The notes: generated from the sequence alone by a model not told the origin. 61,526 nt of DNA from Okeania sp. SIO3I5 (GCF_010672085.1 NZ_JAAHHT010000038.1:1-61526), one strand, 5' to 3'. Positions 24,839 through 34,470 are shown, counted from the stretch's first letter. Translations and numbers: made by a program.

Positions 24839-25896
24839 TGTCTGAAATGAAATCAACACAAATTAATCAACCCGGTCTCTTACTCACTCCTGGCGCTGAA
24901 GGTTGGTGGGACTCCGAACGCATCTCCTCACCGCGCGTAATTCATAGTCCAGATGGTACTTGGAAAATGTGGTATTATGGGCGCGATGCCAGTTTTGACC
25001 GTCAAATCAATTTACCAACTGGTCGTTGTGGTCTGGCTATTTCTGCTGATGGCATTGAATGGGAAAGAGTCAAAGGTCCTTTAACAATGGGAGCTATATT
25101 TGAACCTCACCCAGACGAAAATAGATTTGATTCTGCTCATGTTGGGGTGAGTGATGTCTACTTTAGTGACGGTCTTTACTGGATGTGGTATTTTGGTGGC
25201 GATCGCCAAGTTCTAGAAGTAGGAAAATTTCAAGCTAAAGGTATTCAAATGCTCCCTGGTTGTGCAGTTTCTCGCGATGGCATTAATTGGGTGAGATTGG
25301 AAGGTCCTCACCGAGGCGCATTCCTGAGTCCTGGTCAACCAGGAGAATTTGATGCTTTATTTTGTGCTTGGCCACAAGTGCTGAGAGATGGATCGTCCTG
25401 GAAAATGTATTACCACACCCTAAACCCAGAAAGACTATTTTTGGTAGGTTTAGCGGTTTCCCAAGATGGTTTTCAGTGGGAGAAAGTCGGTCAAATTTTA
25501 AGACCAGGAGAACCGGGAAGCTTTGATGAACGGGGTATTGGTACCCGTCACGTCCTGAAAATAGACGGTCAGTATTTGATGTTTTACGAAGGTGTTAACC
25601 AGAGTGGATATCATTCTATTGGTTTAGCTATTTCCTCTGATGGCATTAACTGGGAAAAACAACCAGGAGCAGAAGTTGGTGGGTCTATTTTTAGTCATGC
25701 TCCTAAAGGTTCTGGTCGTTGGGATGCACAGGCGATCGGTACTCCTTGTGTTGTACCGATGGCAGATGGTAGTTTTCGGATGTACTATATCGGTGCGAAT
25801 GAAGGAGGCCACGATGAGTTATCAACTCAGCATCAAATAGGTTTAGCAGTTAGTGATGGTTCTAATTTTCGCAAGTGGTATAGATGGGGAGAATAA
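24838..25896 (+). CDS. five-bladed beta-propeller glycosidase-like protein (GH32/43/130 superfamily)
   Basis: This 352-residue protein shows repeated propeller-blade motifs: SPRVIHSPDGTWKMWYYG, YFSDGLYWMWYFGG, LRDGSSWKMYYHT, KIDGQYLMFYEG and MADGSFRMYYIGA. Each is followed by GLAxSxDGxxWE. This pattern is that of glycosidase clans F/J and GH130-like phosphorylases. Acidic residues (DSERI near the start, DSAHVGVSDV, FDERGIGTRH) could be catalytic, but I cannot assign them. There is no signal peptide, so it would act in the cytosol, perhaps on a glycosylated small molecule. Coupled to the hydrolase upstream (1-nt overlap). Confidence 0.75.
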   Translation: MSEMKSTQINQPGLLLTPGAEGWWDSERISSPRVIHSPDGTWKMWYYGRDASFDRQINLPTGRCGLAISADGIEWERVKGPLTMGAIFEPHPDENRFDSAHVGVSDVYFSDGLYWMWYFGGDRQVLEVGKFQAKGIQMLPGCAVSRDGINWVRLEGPHRGAFLSPGQPGEFDALFCAWPQVLRDGSSWKMYYHTLNPERLFLVGLAVSQDGFQWEKVGQILRPGEPGSFDERGIGTRHVLKIDGQYLMFYEGVNQSGYHSIGLAISSDGINWEKQPGAEVGGSIFSHAPKGSGRWDAQAIGTPCVVPMADGSFRMYYIGANEGGHDELSTQHQIGLAVSDGSNFRKWYRWGE

Positions 25897-25944
25897 TGAG
25901 GTACAATAGTACAAAATCAAGATAAATTGGAGAATCAAGTAACT

Positions 25945-26733
25945 ATGAATTTACAAGAACAAAATTGGATTAACCTATTTGGAGATATTTCTCCAGAAGG
26001 AACAGCTTGGTATGGTATTTGGACTAGATATTCTCCAGAATTAGAAGTTATAAAATCTTTTCAAAGTATCAGGAAATTTTTGGCTAATGAAGATCAAACA
26101 GTTATTAATCAGCAAAATAATTATACTTATGCTGATGGTAGTACCGAAGAAAAAAAATGGCAAATGGAGAAAAAAATTGCTAATCAATCTGATGGGATTG
26201 TTCATCCAGCATCAGAATTAATGAGGGCATTATCTTTAAGTGAAGAAGCAAAAACTTGGATGTGTCCAGAATTAAAAATAGGGAATTATTTTAGTAGTGA
26301 ATTTTTTTTCCAACATCAAAATTTTCGGACTAGCGTTAGTGTTATTTATGGAGAGAATGGTGAGCTAGTAAGATTGACACAAATTCGCGAACATCTCAAT
26401 AGTTATCTTGAACAAAAACCAGGAGCAGAATTAAAGAATATATCGGGAAGTTGGGTGGGCAAAAAAGAGTCTATGACTCCCGATTTACAAATTTATCAAG
26501 AAGCAGAACTGACACAATTTGAGTTAGATCCAAGTGCAGGTCAAAATAAAACATTTTTTCTGCCTGATGGCATAGTTATTAATGTTCCTGAAAAGGTAAA
26601 CATAGGAGAAGAATTTGAATTGATAGTAGGTAAGATGGTGATAGAAAATAGGTATAAACGGATGACTATTAAGTACGACAAAGATGGCAAATTTATTCAG
26701 TTAATTTCTGAAGTTTTTGACCGGAAAGATTAA
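25945..26733 (+). CDS. DUF3598 family protein (calycin-like)
   Basis: A 262-residue soluble protein of the cyanobacterial DUF3598 type. Typical features are WINLFGDISPEGTAWYGIWT, FQSIRKFLAN, the strand pairs FRTSVSVIYGENGELVRLTQ, and ISGSWVGKKESMTPDL opening a second lipocalin-like barrel. Calycin folds bind small hydrophobic ligands or pigments, so ligand binding is a reasonable inference, but no function is established. ATG 25945 is preferred over the TTG at 25927. Begins 48 nt after the glycosidase-like gene on the same strand, so likely the third gene of that operon. Downstream is a large repeat element. Confidence 0.8.
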   Translation: MNLQEQNWINLFGDISPEGTAWYGIWTRYSPELEVIKSFQSIRKFLANEDQTVINQQNNYTYADGSTEEKKWQMEKKIANQSDGIVHPASELMRALSLSEEAKTWMCPELKIGNYFSSEFFFQHQNFRTSVSVIYGENGELVRLTQIREHLNSYLEQKPGAELKNISGSWVGKKESMTPDLQIYQEAELTQFELDPSAGQNKTFFLPDGIVINVPEKVNIGEEFELIVGKMVIENRYKRMTIKYDKDGKFIQLISEVFDRKD

Positions 26734-26750
26734 GGAAGAATTGAGTATTT

Positions 26751-27061
26751 GTAGTGGCGTGTCTAGCTTGAAAATGTGGATTAAAAAACCTAACCCCCCA
26801 ACCCCACAACTATCCCCCCTTGCCCCACGAGTGAAAGGGGGGAATTTCTCCCCTCTCAAGAGCAGGAGAGGGGAGGGGCAGGGGGGAGAGGTCTTCGTTT
26901 GTTGCTCGCTCCTAACACACCATCAGGACTTACGCATAACAACTATATGTAGTAGGGGCGTTACGAAGTATGCGCAGCAAACGGCCGTTCGCCCCTACAG
27001 GTGGTGTATGAATTGATATTTTGCGTAAGTCTTAACCATTTTAAGCTTGACGCGCTACTAC
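26751..27061. mobile_element. family E element with a nested family C element
   Basis: Left end GTAGTGGCGTGTCTAGCTTG pairs with right end AAGCTTGACGCGCTACTAC. The interior has C/G-rich blocks ending GGGGGGAGAGGTCTTCG, like the 87-bp repeat at the window start. A family C copy (AGGACTTACGCATAACAAC to TTGCGTAAGTCTT, 26925-27032) is inserted near its right end. The remaining 170 nt to the kinase start contain an AT-rich stretch and a HIP1 site but no clear feature. Confidence 0.8.
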
Positions 27062-27231
27062 TTTGAGCAACAAGACTTGCAAACCCCCAGGTTTATTGCT
27101 CTGATTTTTTGCTCTTAGGAAGTTTCGTTGATCAACCTGGTTTCTGTCTAAGTCTTAGTCGGGTTGAAGATTTCCCAAAAGCGATCGCTCTATAATTAAT
27201 TAAATTATCTTTTAACTAACCCAAATGACCA

Positions 27232-27828
27232 ATGGCCAGCAACCAACTTCTAGACAACCGATACCAAATTATTAACAAGCTGCATGAGACTGATTTGAGC
27301 ATAACATTCCAGGGACAAGACACCAGAAGATTTAATCGTCTATGTCTCATCAAGCAACTTAAGACTTGCTACAAACTCCAATTACAACAAGAACTAGAAA
27401 AAAGATTTCAACAAGAAGCAAAAATTTTAGAAAGATTGGGAAACCACCCACAAATTCCAGATTTATACGGCTATTTTTCTGAAAATAATCAACTTTATTT
27501 AGTTCAAGAATGGATAGCAGGATGTAACCTCAAACAAAACTTTGACCAAGAAGGGAAACTGACAGAAACAGCACTCAAAGATATACTAATAAAATTATTA
27601 CCAGTCATCGAGTTTCTGAAAGAAAATCAAATAGTTCACCGGGATATTAAGCCGAGTAATATTATGCTTAATGGAGAAAATTTACCTATATTAATAGACT
27701 TCGGTATAGTCAAAGAAATTTACACCATAGTTAATCAAAACATAGCTTATACTGTTGCGGGTATTGGAACTCCAGGGTTGACTTCTCCCGAACAAAAAAA
27801 GGTCAACCTACTGGACCGTTTCAGCTAA
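27232..27828 (+). pseudogene. Ser/Thr protein kinase, N-terminal part of a split gene
   Basis: Encodes a Hanks-type kinase domain up to the activation segment: LLDNRYQIINKLHE, the catalytic loop HRDIKPSNIML (with the key Asp), IDFGIVKE (metal-binding DFG) and GTPGLTSPEQKK. It then runs into a family F element and stops. The C-lobe, membrane segment and C-terminal domain are encoded separately at 27930-28802. Translation of this piece gives 198 residues without the C-lobe, which should not be an active kinase. Two lesions are present: the 131-bp element with its 4-bp duplication, which is frame-neutral (135 nt), and a frame offset upstream at an A7 tract (27794-27800). Confidence 0.85.
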
Positions 27829-27942
27829 AACTGTGCATGATTATTTTAGGTTGTGGGAAGACAAGGAAGACAAGGAGGACAAGGAAGACAAGGTGGTAAG
27901 GGAGAAAAAAGCCTATTGCACCATTTAAGATGAAACAGTCCA
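27812..27942. mobile_element. family F element splitting the kinase gene
   Basis: A 131-bp element with ends TGGACCGTTTCAGCT and GATGAAACAGTCCA, flanked by CTAC on both sides (27808-27811 and 27943-27946). The inner arms read AAAACTGTGCA and TGCACCATTTAA. The core is a GGAAGACAA tandem repeat. The copy at 30746-30883 is in the opposite orientation and flanked by GTAG, the complement of CTAC, so target choice is specific. Confidence 0.92.
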
Positions 27943-28802
27943 CTACCTATGCTAGCGATATATATAGTTTAGGATTAATAGCTATTTATCTTTTAAGAGG
28001 AAAAGTACCCGATGGTAAACTTTCCTGGCGTCAAGATGCACCGAATATTAGCTCAGAATTTGCCGATATTTTAGATAAGTCTATAGAAGAAAATTTGAGC
28101 GATCGCTATCAGACTGCTACAGAAATGTTAACTGCTATAAAAAACATCAAAACTTCTTATTCTATCCCTAATACTAAACAGCAAATTTCCCGAACCCAAC
28201 CATCTCTAAAACCAACTCAAAAAATTTCCCCTGTAACTATAACGAACTCAGAAAATAGTCAGTGGTTAAAAACCGGAACAGTTGCTGCTATTTTCGGAAT
28301 TATCAGCACAGGAACATTCACTTTTTACAACAACAAAATAGAACAACCTATGCTACAACTGGACGGACCGCCAATAGAAATTCCAGAACCTAATCGGATT
28401 AACCTCGCAGCATCAGAACCGATTACGGAAGAAGTAGCACGACTAACAATTCAAAGTTGGTTAGATGCCAAGACTTCTGCTCTTGGTCCTAATCATCAAA
28501 TTGAACAATTACCAAATATTCTAGTGGTTCCAGCACTTTCTCGTTGGTTGCCTACAGCTAATGCCCTGAAGCGAGAAAAATCTTACCGGAAGTATGAGCA
28601 TGATTTCGACATCAAAAGTGTAAAGATGAGCAATACAGATGCTAATGAAGCTCAAGTAGATGTTCAACTAAGAGAAAAGGTTGAGTTTTATGACGAGAAT
28701 GGTAGATTGACTAATTCTGACAACGAAAACTTACTTGTTCGTTATAATTTAGTTCGCTGGAACCAAAAATGGTACATTAGTAATTGGAAAATACTGAGAT
28801 AA
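27930..28802 (+). pseudogene. Ser/Thr kinase C-lobe and ARC6-IMS-like domain, C-terminal part of a split gene
   Basis: The frame opens with an ATG from the family F end (MKQSTTYASDIYSLGLIAIY). TYASDIYSLG is the kinase C-lobe motif that should directly follow SPEQKKGQP. A linker, one membrane segment (TGTVAAIFGIISTGTFTFY) and a C-terminal domain LTIQSWLDAKTSALG to WYISNWKIL follow, the latter resembling the IMS domain of ARC6-like proteins often fused to cyanobacterial kinases. It could be expressed from the new ATG as a membrane-anchored IMS protein without catalytic parts. Probably decaying. Confidence 0.85.
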
Positions 28803-29383
28803 TTTTAACTGTAGGAATAGGCGTTGCTGATGCATGGGTATGATTTGTATTTTTTTGTAATTTATAAACCATTGAATAACAACTATTTCAAATTGTTCAA
28901 TTTTTATTTTCATACCTTGATTCAGCAAGGCCTAGAAATAATTATGGTTAAACTAAGCAGACCTATTTCGGGGTAATTCCTTTATTGAACTCATTGGATG
29001 TGTTGGGTTTCACTTCGTTCAACCCAACCTACTTTGATCGAGAGGAATTGCGCACCTCTCCAAGAAACCGGGTTTATTACCCTGATTATTTTCAAATAAT
29101 GATTTCAGGACTTACGCAAAATATCAAATCACACACCATTTGTAGGGGCGATTCGCGTTTGCGCAGCATTCCGCAGGAAATCGCCCCTACTAGATATGGT
29201 GGTTATGCGTAAGTCCTGGATTTGAGAAAAAAACTGTAGGGGTTTGATCTCCAAACCCAAGGGGAAATGGGATTTGGAAACCAAACCCCTACGGTTAAAT
29301 GTTAAAACCTATTTAGGATTGCTATGTCTGCTTTTTTTTGCTATATGATATAATCAGTCAATTACCAAAAATTAAAATTAGCA
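28803..29383. mobile_element. repeat cluster with family C and D elements
   Basis: Holds a family C copy at 29107-29217 (AGGACTTACGCAAAATATC to GGTGGTTATGCGTAAGTCCT). It appears inserted in a family D relative whose right part is 29228-29325 (CTGTAGGGGTTTGATCTCCA to GGATTGCTAT). Upstream are an AAACCGGGTTT motif (29066-29076) and the arms TGTTGGGTTTC / CAACCCAAC. No gene is supported here. Confidence 0.75.
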
Positions 29384-30679
29384 ATGGCAATAGACATCTC
29401 CCATAACAAACCTCTTCCTAACTGGGAAGAATTACTACAGGTTGCACAACAAAATACCACAGCAAAATGGATATTAAGAACAGCTCAAAGTCCAAGCACT
29501 ACCACAATATCTAGTTACCTCGATCGCCTCAACCCTGGAGAAAAACCTTCTGTTTTGCTTTATCGAGATACTAATGCTTGGTGTCCTTTCTGCGAAAGAG
29601 TTTGGTTAGCTTTGGAAGAAAAACAAATCCCTTTTGAGGTTGAGTTGATTAATTTAAGAGACAAACCAGAATGGTACACGGATATGGTGCCAACTGGATT
29701 AGTTCCGGCGGTGAAAATTGAAGGGGAGTTAGTGTATGAATCTAAAGATATTTTACTTGCTTTAGAAAACAAATTTGATAGCTTTCCCCTATTGCCGAGG
29801 GAACCTCAAGAAATATCTGTAGCTTTAGAGATGATTGAAAATTTTGACAATAATGGTTTAATTCAAGCAGGATATCGGTTTCTCTCGAATTCTCAGTTTA
29901 ATTCTCAGCAGAATACAGAAATGACACCGGAAGAAAAAGAGGCACAACTGCTAAATTTGCAAACAACTTTTGAGACTAAGTTAGAGCAGTTTGAGGAAAG
30001 ATTAGGTCAGTATCCTGGTGTTTATTTGATGCACGAGTTTAGTTTGGTGGATATAATCTATACTCCTGGTCTGAGAAGATTAGCAGCAAATTTACCTATA
30101 TTTCGGGGGTATTCTATCTATAATAATGATCGCTTTCCTAGGACCAATCAATGGCTCATTGCGATCGATCAACGTCACGCTTATCAGCGGGTTAAACCAA
30201 ATGCTCGAACTAATAATTTGGTCATGCAAAAGATATTTCGTTTACAGTCTATTTACAACAGTAAACCAGAACCTCAAGTAGAATTTGCCAGTCTGGAAAA
30301 AGACTATCGGATGGAGGCAGCAGGGAGATTAAGTAGTAACTACCAAACTGTTGTTGCTGATATTCTCAAAAATTCGGGAATTAAAACATGGGTGAGTCAG
30401 AAGAGTTTGCCAAAAATTGAATCAGTTATTGATGTTTACTTAAGAGGTTTGGTTTATTATTTAATTGAGGGAAGTATTCCATCCTTTTCTGCACGAGCGG
30501 TTGATGCTCAAACTGAACAACAAAATGAAGTGAAGGAGAAAACCTCTGCTGATGCTGCCATTGGAGCGATCGCTCTAGCTTTTCTCAGAAATCGGGTTTG
30601 TGTTCCCCGTGACATGAGTGCAAATGCTGCGGTTGCTTTTCAAACAGCAATTGATACTATGTTATCTTGTATTTACTAA
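29384..30679 (+). CDS. glutathione S-transferase family protein
   Basis: This 431-residue protein has a thioredoxin-fold N-terminal domain with the redox-type motif WCPFCERVW (about residues 65-73), then LINLRDKPEWYTDMVPTGLV, VPAVKIEGELVYESKDIL (GST cis-Pro and Ser-binding loop) and a helical C-terminal domain. The CPFC pair suggests a glutaredoxin/omega-like cysteine enzyme, such as a dehydroascorbate reductase or deglutathionylase. The last ~150 residues (about 290-431) extend beyond a normal GST of about 220-260 residues and are helical, without a recognised motif. It stands alone between repeats. Cytosolic; role probably in redox or xenobiotic handling. Confidence 0.85.
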   Translation: MAIDISHNKPLPNWEELLQVAQQNTTAKWILRTAQSPSTTTISSYLDRLNPGEKPSVLLYRDTNAWCPFCERVWLALEEKQIPFEVELINLRDKPEWYTDMVPTGLVPAVKIEGELVYESKDILLALENKFDSFPLLPREPQEISVALEMIENFDNNGLIQAGYRFLSNSQFNSQQNTEMTPEEKEAQLLNLQTTFETKLEQFEERLGQYPGVYLMHEFSLVDIIYTPGLRRLAANLPIFRGYSIYNNDRFPRTNQWLIAIDQRHAYQRVKPNARTNNLVMQKIFRLQSIYNSKPEPQVEFASLEKDYRMEAAGRLSSNYQTVVADILKNSGIKTWVSQKSLPKIESVIDVYLRGLVYYLIEGSIPSFSARAVDAQTEQQNEVKEKTSADAAIGAIALAFLRNRVCVPRDMSANAAVAFQTAIDTMLSCIY

Positions 30680-30745
30680 ATTTCTCTTTGAGCATAGAGA
30701 AACTGGGTTGATCTAAAATGCCTAACCATAGTAACATCCCAGTAG

Positions 30746-30883
30746 TGGACTGTTTCATCTTAAATGTTGCAATAGATGTAGGTTGGGTTGAGGAACCGAA
30801 ACCCAACAACAGTCTTTCTCTCCTACTCCCCTACTCCCCTACTCCCCTACTCCCTAATGCACAGTTTTAGCTGAAACAGTCCA
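30746..30883. mobile_element. family F element, second copy
   Basis: Ends TGGACTGTTTCATCTTAAAT and GTTTTAGCTGAAACAGTCCA, flanked by GTAG on both sides (30742-30745 and 30884-30887). The core is a CTCCCCTACTCCC tandem repeat. Following it, GTAGGGTGCGTTA (30884) and GCACCCTAC (30978) form another inverted pair. Confidence 0.9.
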
Positions 30884-31070
30884 GTAGGGTGCGTTAGCGG
30901 AACGGAGTGGAGAGTAACGCACCATTTTTGATGTTGTTAGGTACGTTACGCTGTCGCTTTTGATGTCGCATAGCAAAATAGCACCCTACTGAACTAATGA
31001 GGTACAACTGATGATCGGGAATATTTTTTGCTTCCATACCTGTTCCCTATTCCCTATTCCCTAATTGCCT

Positions 31071-31748
31071 ATGAAAATTCTCTTAGTTGAAGATGATCAA
31101 CAAGTTGCCGATGCTCTATCAGAAGCATTGGGCGATCGCAATTATGTTGTAGAAATTGCTAAAGATGGAGCTGAAGGTTTAGAACTGGCCAAAACTTTTA
31201 CTTACGATTTAATTATCCTCGACCTAATTTTACCTAAAATAGATGGAATCACTGTTTGTCAGCAGTTACGAAGTTCGGGCAACCGGACGTTAATTTTAAT
31301 GCTGACAGGTAAAGATACTAGCGATGACAGAGTTTTAGGATTAGACGTAGGAGCAGATGATTACCTCGTTAAACCCTTTGAAATGAAAGAATTATTAGCC
31401 AGAATTCGCGCTCTATTACGACGTCAAGAAACCACACTTTCTCCCATTTTAGAATGGGAACGACTCCGTTTCGATCCTAGTCATTATGAAGTTAAGTATA
31501 ACGACAAATTATTACAACTGACTCCCAAAGAATATGCTTTGCTAGAATTATTACTCCGCAGTAATAGTCGCATTCTCAGTCGTCGTGCTATACTTGATAA
31601 TCTTTGGGAATTTGAAGATTCCCCAGGGGAAGAAACCGTTAAAGTTCATGTCCGTGGGTTGCGCTCCAAGTTAAAAGCGGCAGGTGCACCTGCAAATTTT
31701 ATTGAAAATATTTATGGAGTCGGTTACCGACTTAATCCAAATGTCTAA
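31071..31748 (+). CDS. OmpR-family response regulator (RppA/NrsR-like)
   Basis: This 225-residue two-domain regulator has a receiver domain with the acidic pair EDD (7-9), phospho-acceptor Asp in LIILDLILPKIDG (about 52), Thr in LMLTGKDT and Lys in YLVKPFEM. A winged-helix OmpR/PhoB DNA-binding domain follows (LQLTPKEYALLELLL to VKVHVRGLRSKLKAAG and YGVGYRL). ATG 31071 is preferred to the TTG two codons earlier. It directly follows a TTCCCTA tandem repeat, leaving no Shine-Dalgarno sequence. The stop overlaps the start of the histidine kinase gene by 8 nt, so the pair is coupled. Confidence 0.92.
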   Translation: MKILLVEDDQQVADALSEALGDRNYVVEIAKDGAEGLELAKTFTYDLIILDLILPKIDGITVCQQLRSSGNRTLILMLTGKDTSDDRVLGLDVGADDYLVKPFEMKELLARIRALLRRQETTLSPILEWERLRFDPSHYEVKYNDKLLQLTPKEYALLELLLRSNSRILSRRAILDNLWEFEDSPGEETVKVHVRGLRSKLKAAGAPANFIENIYGVGYRLNPNV

Positions 31749-33237
31749 TTTTAAACAGTTAAAATCAGTACAAACGCAACTTTTGCGTTCCTATTTGGGA
31801 GTAATGATAGCAACTTTAGGCGTATCATTTTTAGTCGTGGAACGTTGGGTAAGTTACGATCTCAATCAACAATTTAATGACTACTTATTCCAATTAGCAG
31901 AAGCAGCATCTCAAACTCTAGAAATTGTTAAGCACGAATCTAGGGAACATGAAGAGGGAGACTACAACAAAGACGAACTACCAGAAGAACATTACCGAAG
32001 TTATTATCCCAAAACTTATCCGAAAAATGAACGCCAACAGGGAGAAGATGACAAAGACGAATCACCAGAACAACATTATCAAAGTAATTCAAAAACTTCT
32101 GGCAAACTTGCCGATCTAATGGCAGGATATGATCGCCACGGAACTCTTGCCATTCCCAAACACCATCCGCTTTACTATGCTCAAGGAATAGAATGGTTTG
32201 ACGAAGAGCAAGAACTGATAATTCGAGAAGGCGATCTGAATGTTAACTGGTCACTCTCAAAGCATTTAGAGCATTCTAGTAAAATTCTAGAAAAAAATAA
32301 AATTCGTAGTTTAGCTCTGCCAGTATTTTACACACCTCCTAGAAGCGAGACTGAAATACTATCAGGTTATATCCGCGTCAGTCATGTTACTGAAGTGTTG
32401 GATGTACAGTTAGAAAGACTGCGATGGGGATTGATCTTTGGTAGCATGGTTGCAGTTGGTTTAACTGCATGGGGTGGAATTTGGTTAACCAACAAATCTT
32501 TAGAACCCATTGGTGAAAGTTTTCAGAGACTGAAACAATTTACTGGTGATGCGTCTCACGAATTAAGAAGTCCGCTGACGGTAATTCAGAGTTCAATTTC
32601 TGTACTGCAAAGTCATCCCGAACGGATCGATCCAGTAGATAAAAATAAAGTAGATGCGATCGCTGATGCTAGTCATCGCATGACACAATTGGTAGAAGAT
32701 TTATTATTGTTAGCTCGTTTAGACGGTTCAGTAGCGTTGATAGGTGTGGAAAAAATTCCCCTACCGTTGGATGAAATTCTGGAAGACACTATTGAATTTG
32801 CTCACACTGCAGCAGAACAAAAAGAGATTGAACTGAATTCAAGTCTTGATTCCAATATCTGGGTTTTGGGAGATGGGCAACAACTACAACGGGTATTTTC
32901 TAATTTAATTGAAAATGCCGTGCAATACACGCCAACAGACGGAAAAGTAACAGTTTCTTTATTTACTGATACTGATAATCAAACAGCAATTATTACCGTA
33001 GAAGATACAGGAATTGGCATTGCACCAGAGGACTTACCCCACATATTTGAACGTTTGTGGCGCAGTGAACGTGCCAAAATTGAACGCCGAGAAGGAACAG
33101 GGTTAGGCATGGCGATCGCTCAAACTTTAGTTCAGGTTCACGGAGGCAAAATTGATGTCACCAGTAAAGTAGGTTTGGGGAGTTGTTTTTGGGTAAAACT
33201 ACCAATTTTAAAGAGTAGGGGATTTATTAATGGATAA
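31741..33237 (+). CDS. sensor histidine kinase (RppB/NrsS-like)
   Basis: This 498-residue partner of the overlapping response regulator has two membrane segments (about 15-33 and 235-257) flanking a periplasmic sensor of about 200 residues. The sensor is rich in Glu, Asp, Lys and His, with two related blocks (KDELPEEHYRS and KDESPEQHYQS), suggestive of metal binding but not proof. The cytosolic part has the H-box DASHELRSPLTVI, N-box NLIENAVQYTP, and G-boxes DTGIGIAPEDLP and GTGLGMAIAQ. RppB/NrsS relatives sense nickel or redox state; here no efflux genes are adjacent, and three small membrane protein genes follow instead. I chose ATG 31741, where the similarity begins. Confidence 0.9.
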   Translation: MSNFKQLKSVQTQLLRSYLGVMIATLGVSFLVVERWVSYDLNQQFNDYLFQLAEAASQTLEIVKHESREHEEGDYNKDELPEEHYRSYYPKTYPKNERQQGEDDKDESPEQHYQSNSKTSGKLADLMAGYDRHGTLAIPKHHPLYYAQGIEWFDEEQELIIREGDLNVNWSLSKHLEHSSKILEKNKIRSLALPVFYTPPRSETEILSGYIRVSHVTEVLDVQLERLRWGLIFGSMVAVGLTAWGGIWLTNKSLEPIGESFQRLKQFTGDASHELRSPLTVIQSSISVLQSHPERIDPVDKNKVDAIADASHRMTQLVEDLLLLARLDGSVALIGVEKIPLPLDEILEDTIEFAHTAAEQKEIELNSSLDSNIWVLGDGQQLQRVFSNLIENAVQYTPTDGKVTVSLFTDTDNQTAIITVEDTGIGIAPEDLPHIFERLWRSERAKIERREGTGLGMAIAQTLVQVHGGKIDVTSKVGLGSCFWVKLPILKSRGFING

Positions 33238-33253
33238 TGGATAATGGATAATT

Positions 33254-33471
33254 ATATCAAATTCGGTTGAATAGTTATTAGAGTTGTTGGGAGTACGGTA
33301 GGGACGTTTTGCTGGCGCATAACTCCGTTAACGCTATGCGACATGGAAAGCGTAGCATTCCGTAAGGAAAACGCATTAATGCTCAAGCAAGGTCCGTACG
33401 GGAGTAGAGGAGATTGAATACTGAAAATTATAGAATTATCAACATATACTGTATAACCGGATTCTATATTA
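33254..33471. mobile_element. family B element, variant ends
   Basis: TATATCAAATTCGGTTGAAT at 33254 and AACCGGATTCTATATTA ending 33471 form decayed inverted ends. The interior includes the sequence AGGGACGTTTTGCTGGCGCA with many TGCG motifs. A GGATAAT tandem repeat precedes it. Between 33472 and 33751 there are CTCCTGT repeats (33558-33590) and the direct repeat listed next. Confidence 0.7.
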
Positions 33472-33608
33472 CCTCTCCCTGTAAATAATTAAGCATAAAT
33501 ACTTGCTTGATTGATGACTCAATTACGGCAGCTATGATTTTCTTCTAAAATTCTGTCTCCTGTCTCCTGTCTCCTGACTCCTGATTCCTAATTACCACTT
33601 TAATTTTC

Positions 33609-33632
33609 GTTACATACTTAAGTTTTGTTACA
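33609..33632 (+). promoter_or_regulatory. direct repeat GTTACA upstream of the membrane-protein set
   Basis: GTTACA at 33609-33614 and 33627-33632, spaced 18 nt. OmpR-type regulators bind direct half-sites, and the RppA-like gene lies just upstream, so this is a candidate operator for 33752. TTACA also resembles an HLR1 half-site, but the spacing is not the standard one. Confidence 0.3.
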
Positions 33633-33751
33633 GTTTTTTACTGAAAATCTCAAACCATAAAAAAATAATAATAACGCCATATCTTTCCTAGTTTTTTACT
33701 TTTGATCGCTAATCTAAGAATCAAGTCTAAATTAACGTCAAGAAAGATTCT

Positions 33752-34366
33752 ATGATTACACAGTCTCAAGACACTCAAGAATCATCAATTCCTCGACCTA
33801 TGGATATTGCCACCATCTGTGTTTATGGGTTGAGTTTCCTCTCAGCAGGATTATTTATGTTTCTACCTCTCGTGAACCTATTGAGTCCGAGTCCCTGGCA
33901 ACGTTATATGGGAGCAATACATGGTTTTGCCGCCCTATTAGCAACAGTTGTTATCTCTTATGCAGGACATCTAGCATTTCCCCTATTACGAGGAGTTCGG
34001 AAAATTCTGCCTCAAATGCGTACCCTTACTTTTTGGTCAACCTGTTTGTCATTTTGCGCCATTGCTTCGGGAAATTGGGTATATATGCGCTATCGCGCTC
34101 CTGCCAACGGTGCAAGAGCATGGTTGCGGGAAAATACTCCTCTAGTGCATTACCTGTTTATGGAATATCACGAATTCACCGTTCTATTTACCCTTCCTTT
34201 AGGTGCTGCCTGTACCTGGGTTTTGTGGAAATATGGCGACTCAATTTTAGAACAACAAAACCGTCCTGTTCTTACCGGAACTTGTTTAGCATTGATGGCA
34301 ATGATGTTCTTCGGTATTGGCGGATTAGTCAGTGGTTTAAATGTTGCCAGAATGCACTCTCTTTAG
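33752..34366 (+). CDS. multi-pass membrane protein, function unknown
   Basis: This 204-residue protein has about four to five hydrophobic segments (near 20-45, 58-72, 95-112, 140-165, 175-198). Histidines occur within or near membrane helices (GAIHGFAALL, SYAGHLAFP, LVHYLFMEYHEFT), a layout reminiscent of heme-b or metal-binding membrane proteins such as DUF2231/cytochrome b561-like families, but I cannot assign it. It lies 514 nt after the two-component pair and 104 nt before a second small membrane protein. Together with 35423-35659 these may form a set regulated by the RppA/RppB-like system. Start ATG after AAGAAAGATTCT. Confidence 0.65.
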   Translation: MITQSQDTQESSIPRPMDIATICVYGLSFLSAGLFMFLPLVNLLSPSPWQRYMGAIHGFAALLATVVISYAGHLAFPLLRGVRKILPQMRTLTFWSTCLSFCAIASGNWVYMRYRAPANGARAWLRENTPLVHYLFMEYHEFTVLFTLPLGAACTWVLWKYGDSILEQQNRPVLTGTCLALMAMMFFGIGGLVSGLNVARMHSL

Positions 34367-34470
34367 TCAGTTATCAGTTACCAGTTACCAGTTACCAGTT
34401 ATCAGTTAATCTTTTTACTGTTAACTGTTTCAAAAATAAATCTAGACACCCTCAAATTAGGATAACAATC

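Noticed and set aside
26717-27016. Open frame of 99 codons on the plus strand
   Set aside because: It reads through the family E element and its C/G-rich repeats; the predicted residues are proline-rich repeat translation without a domain.
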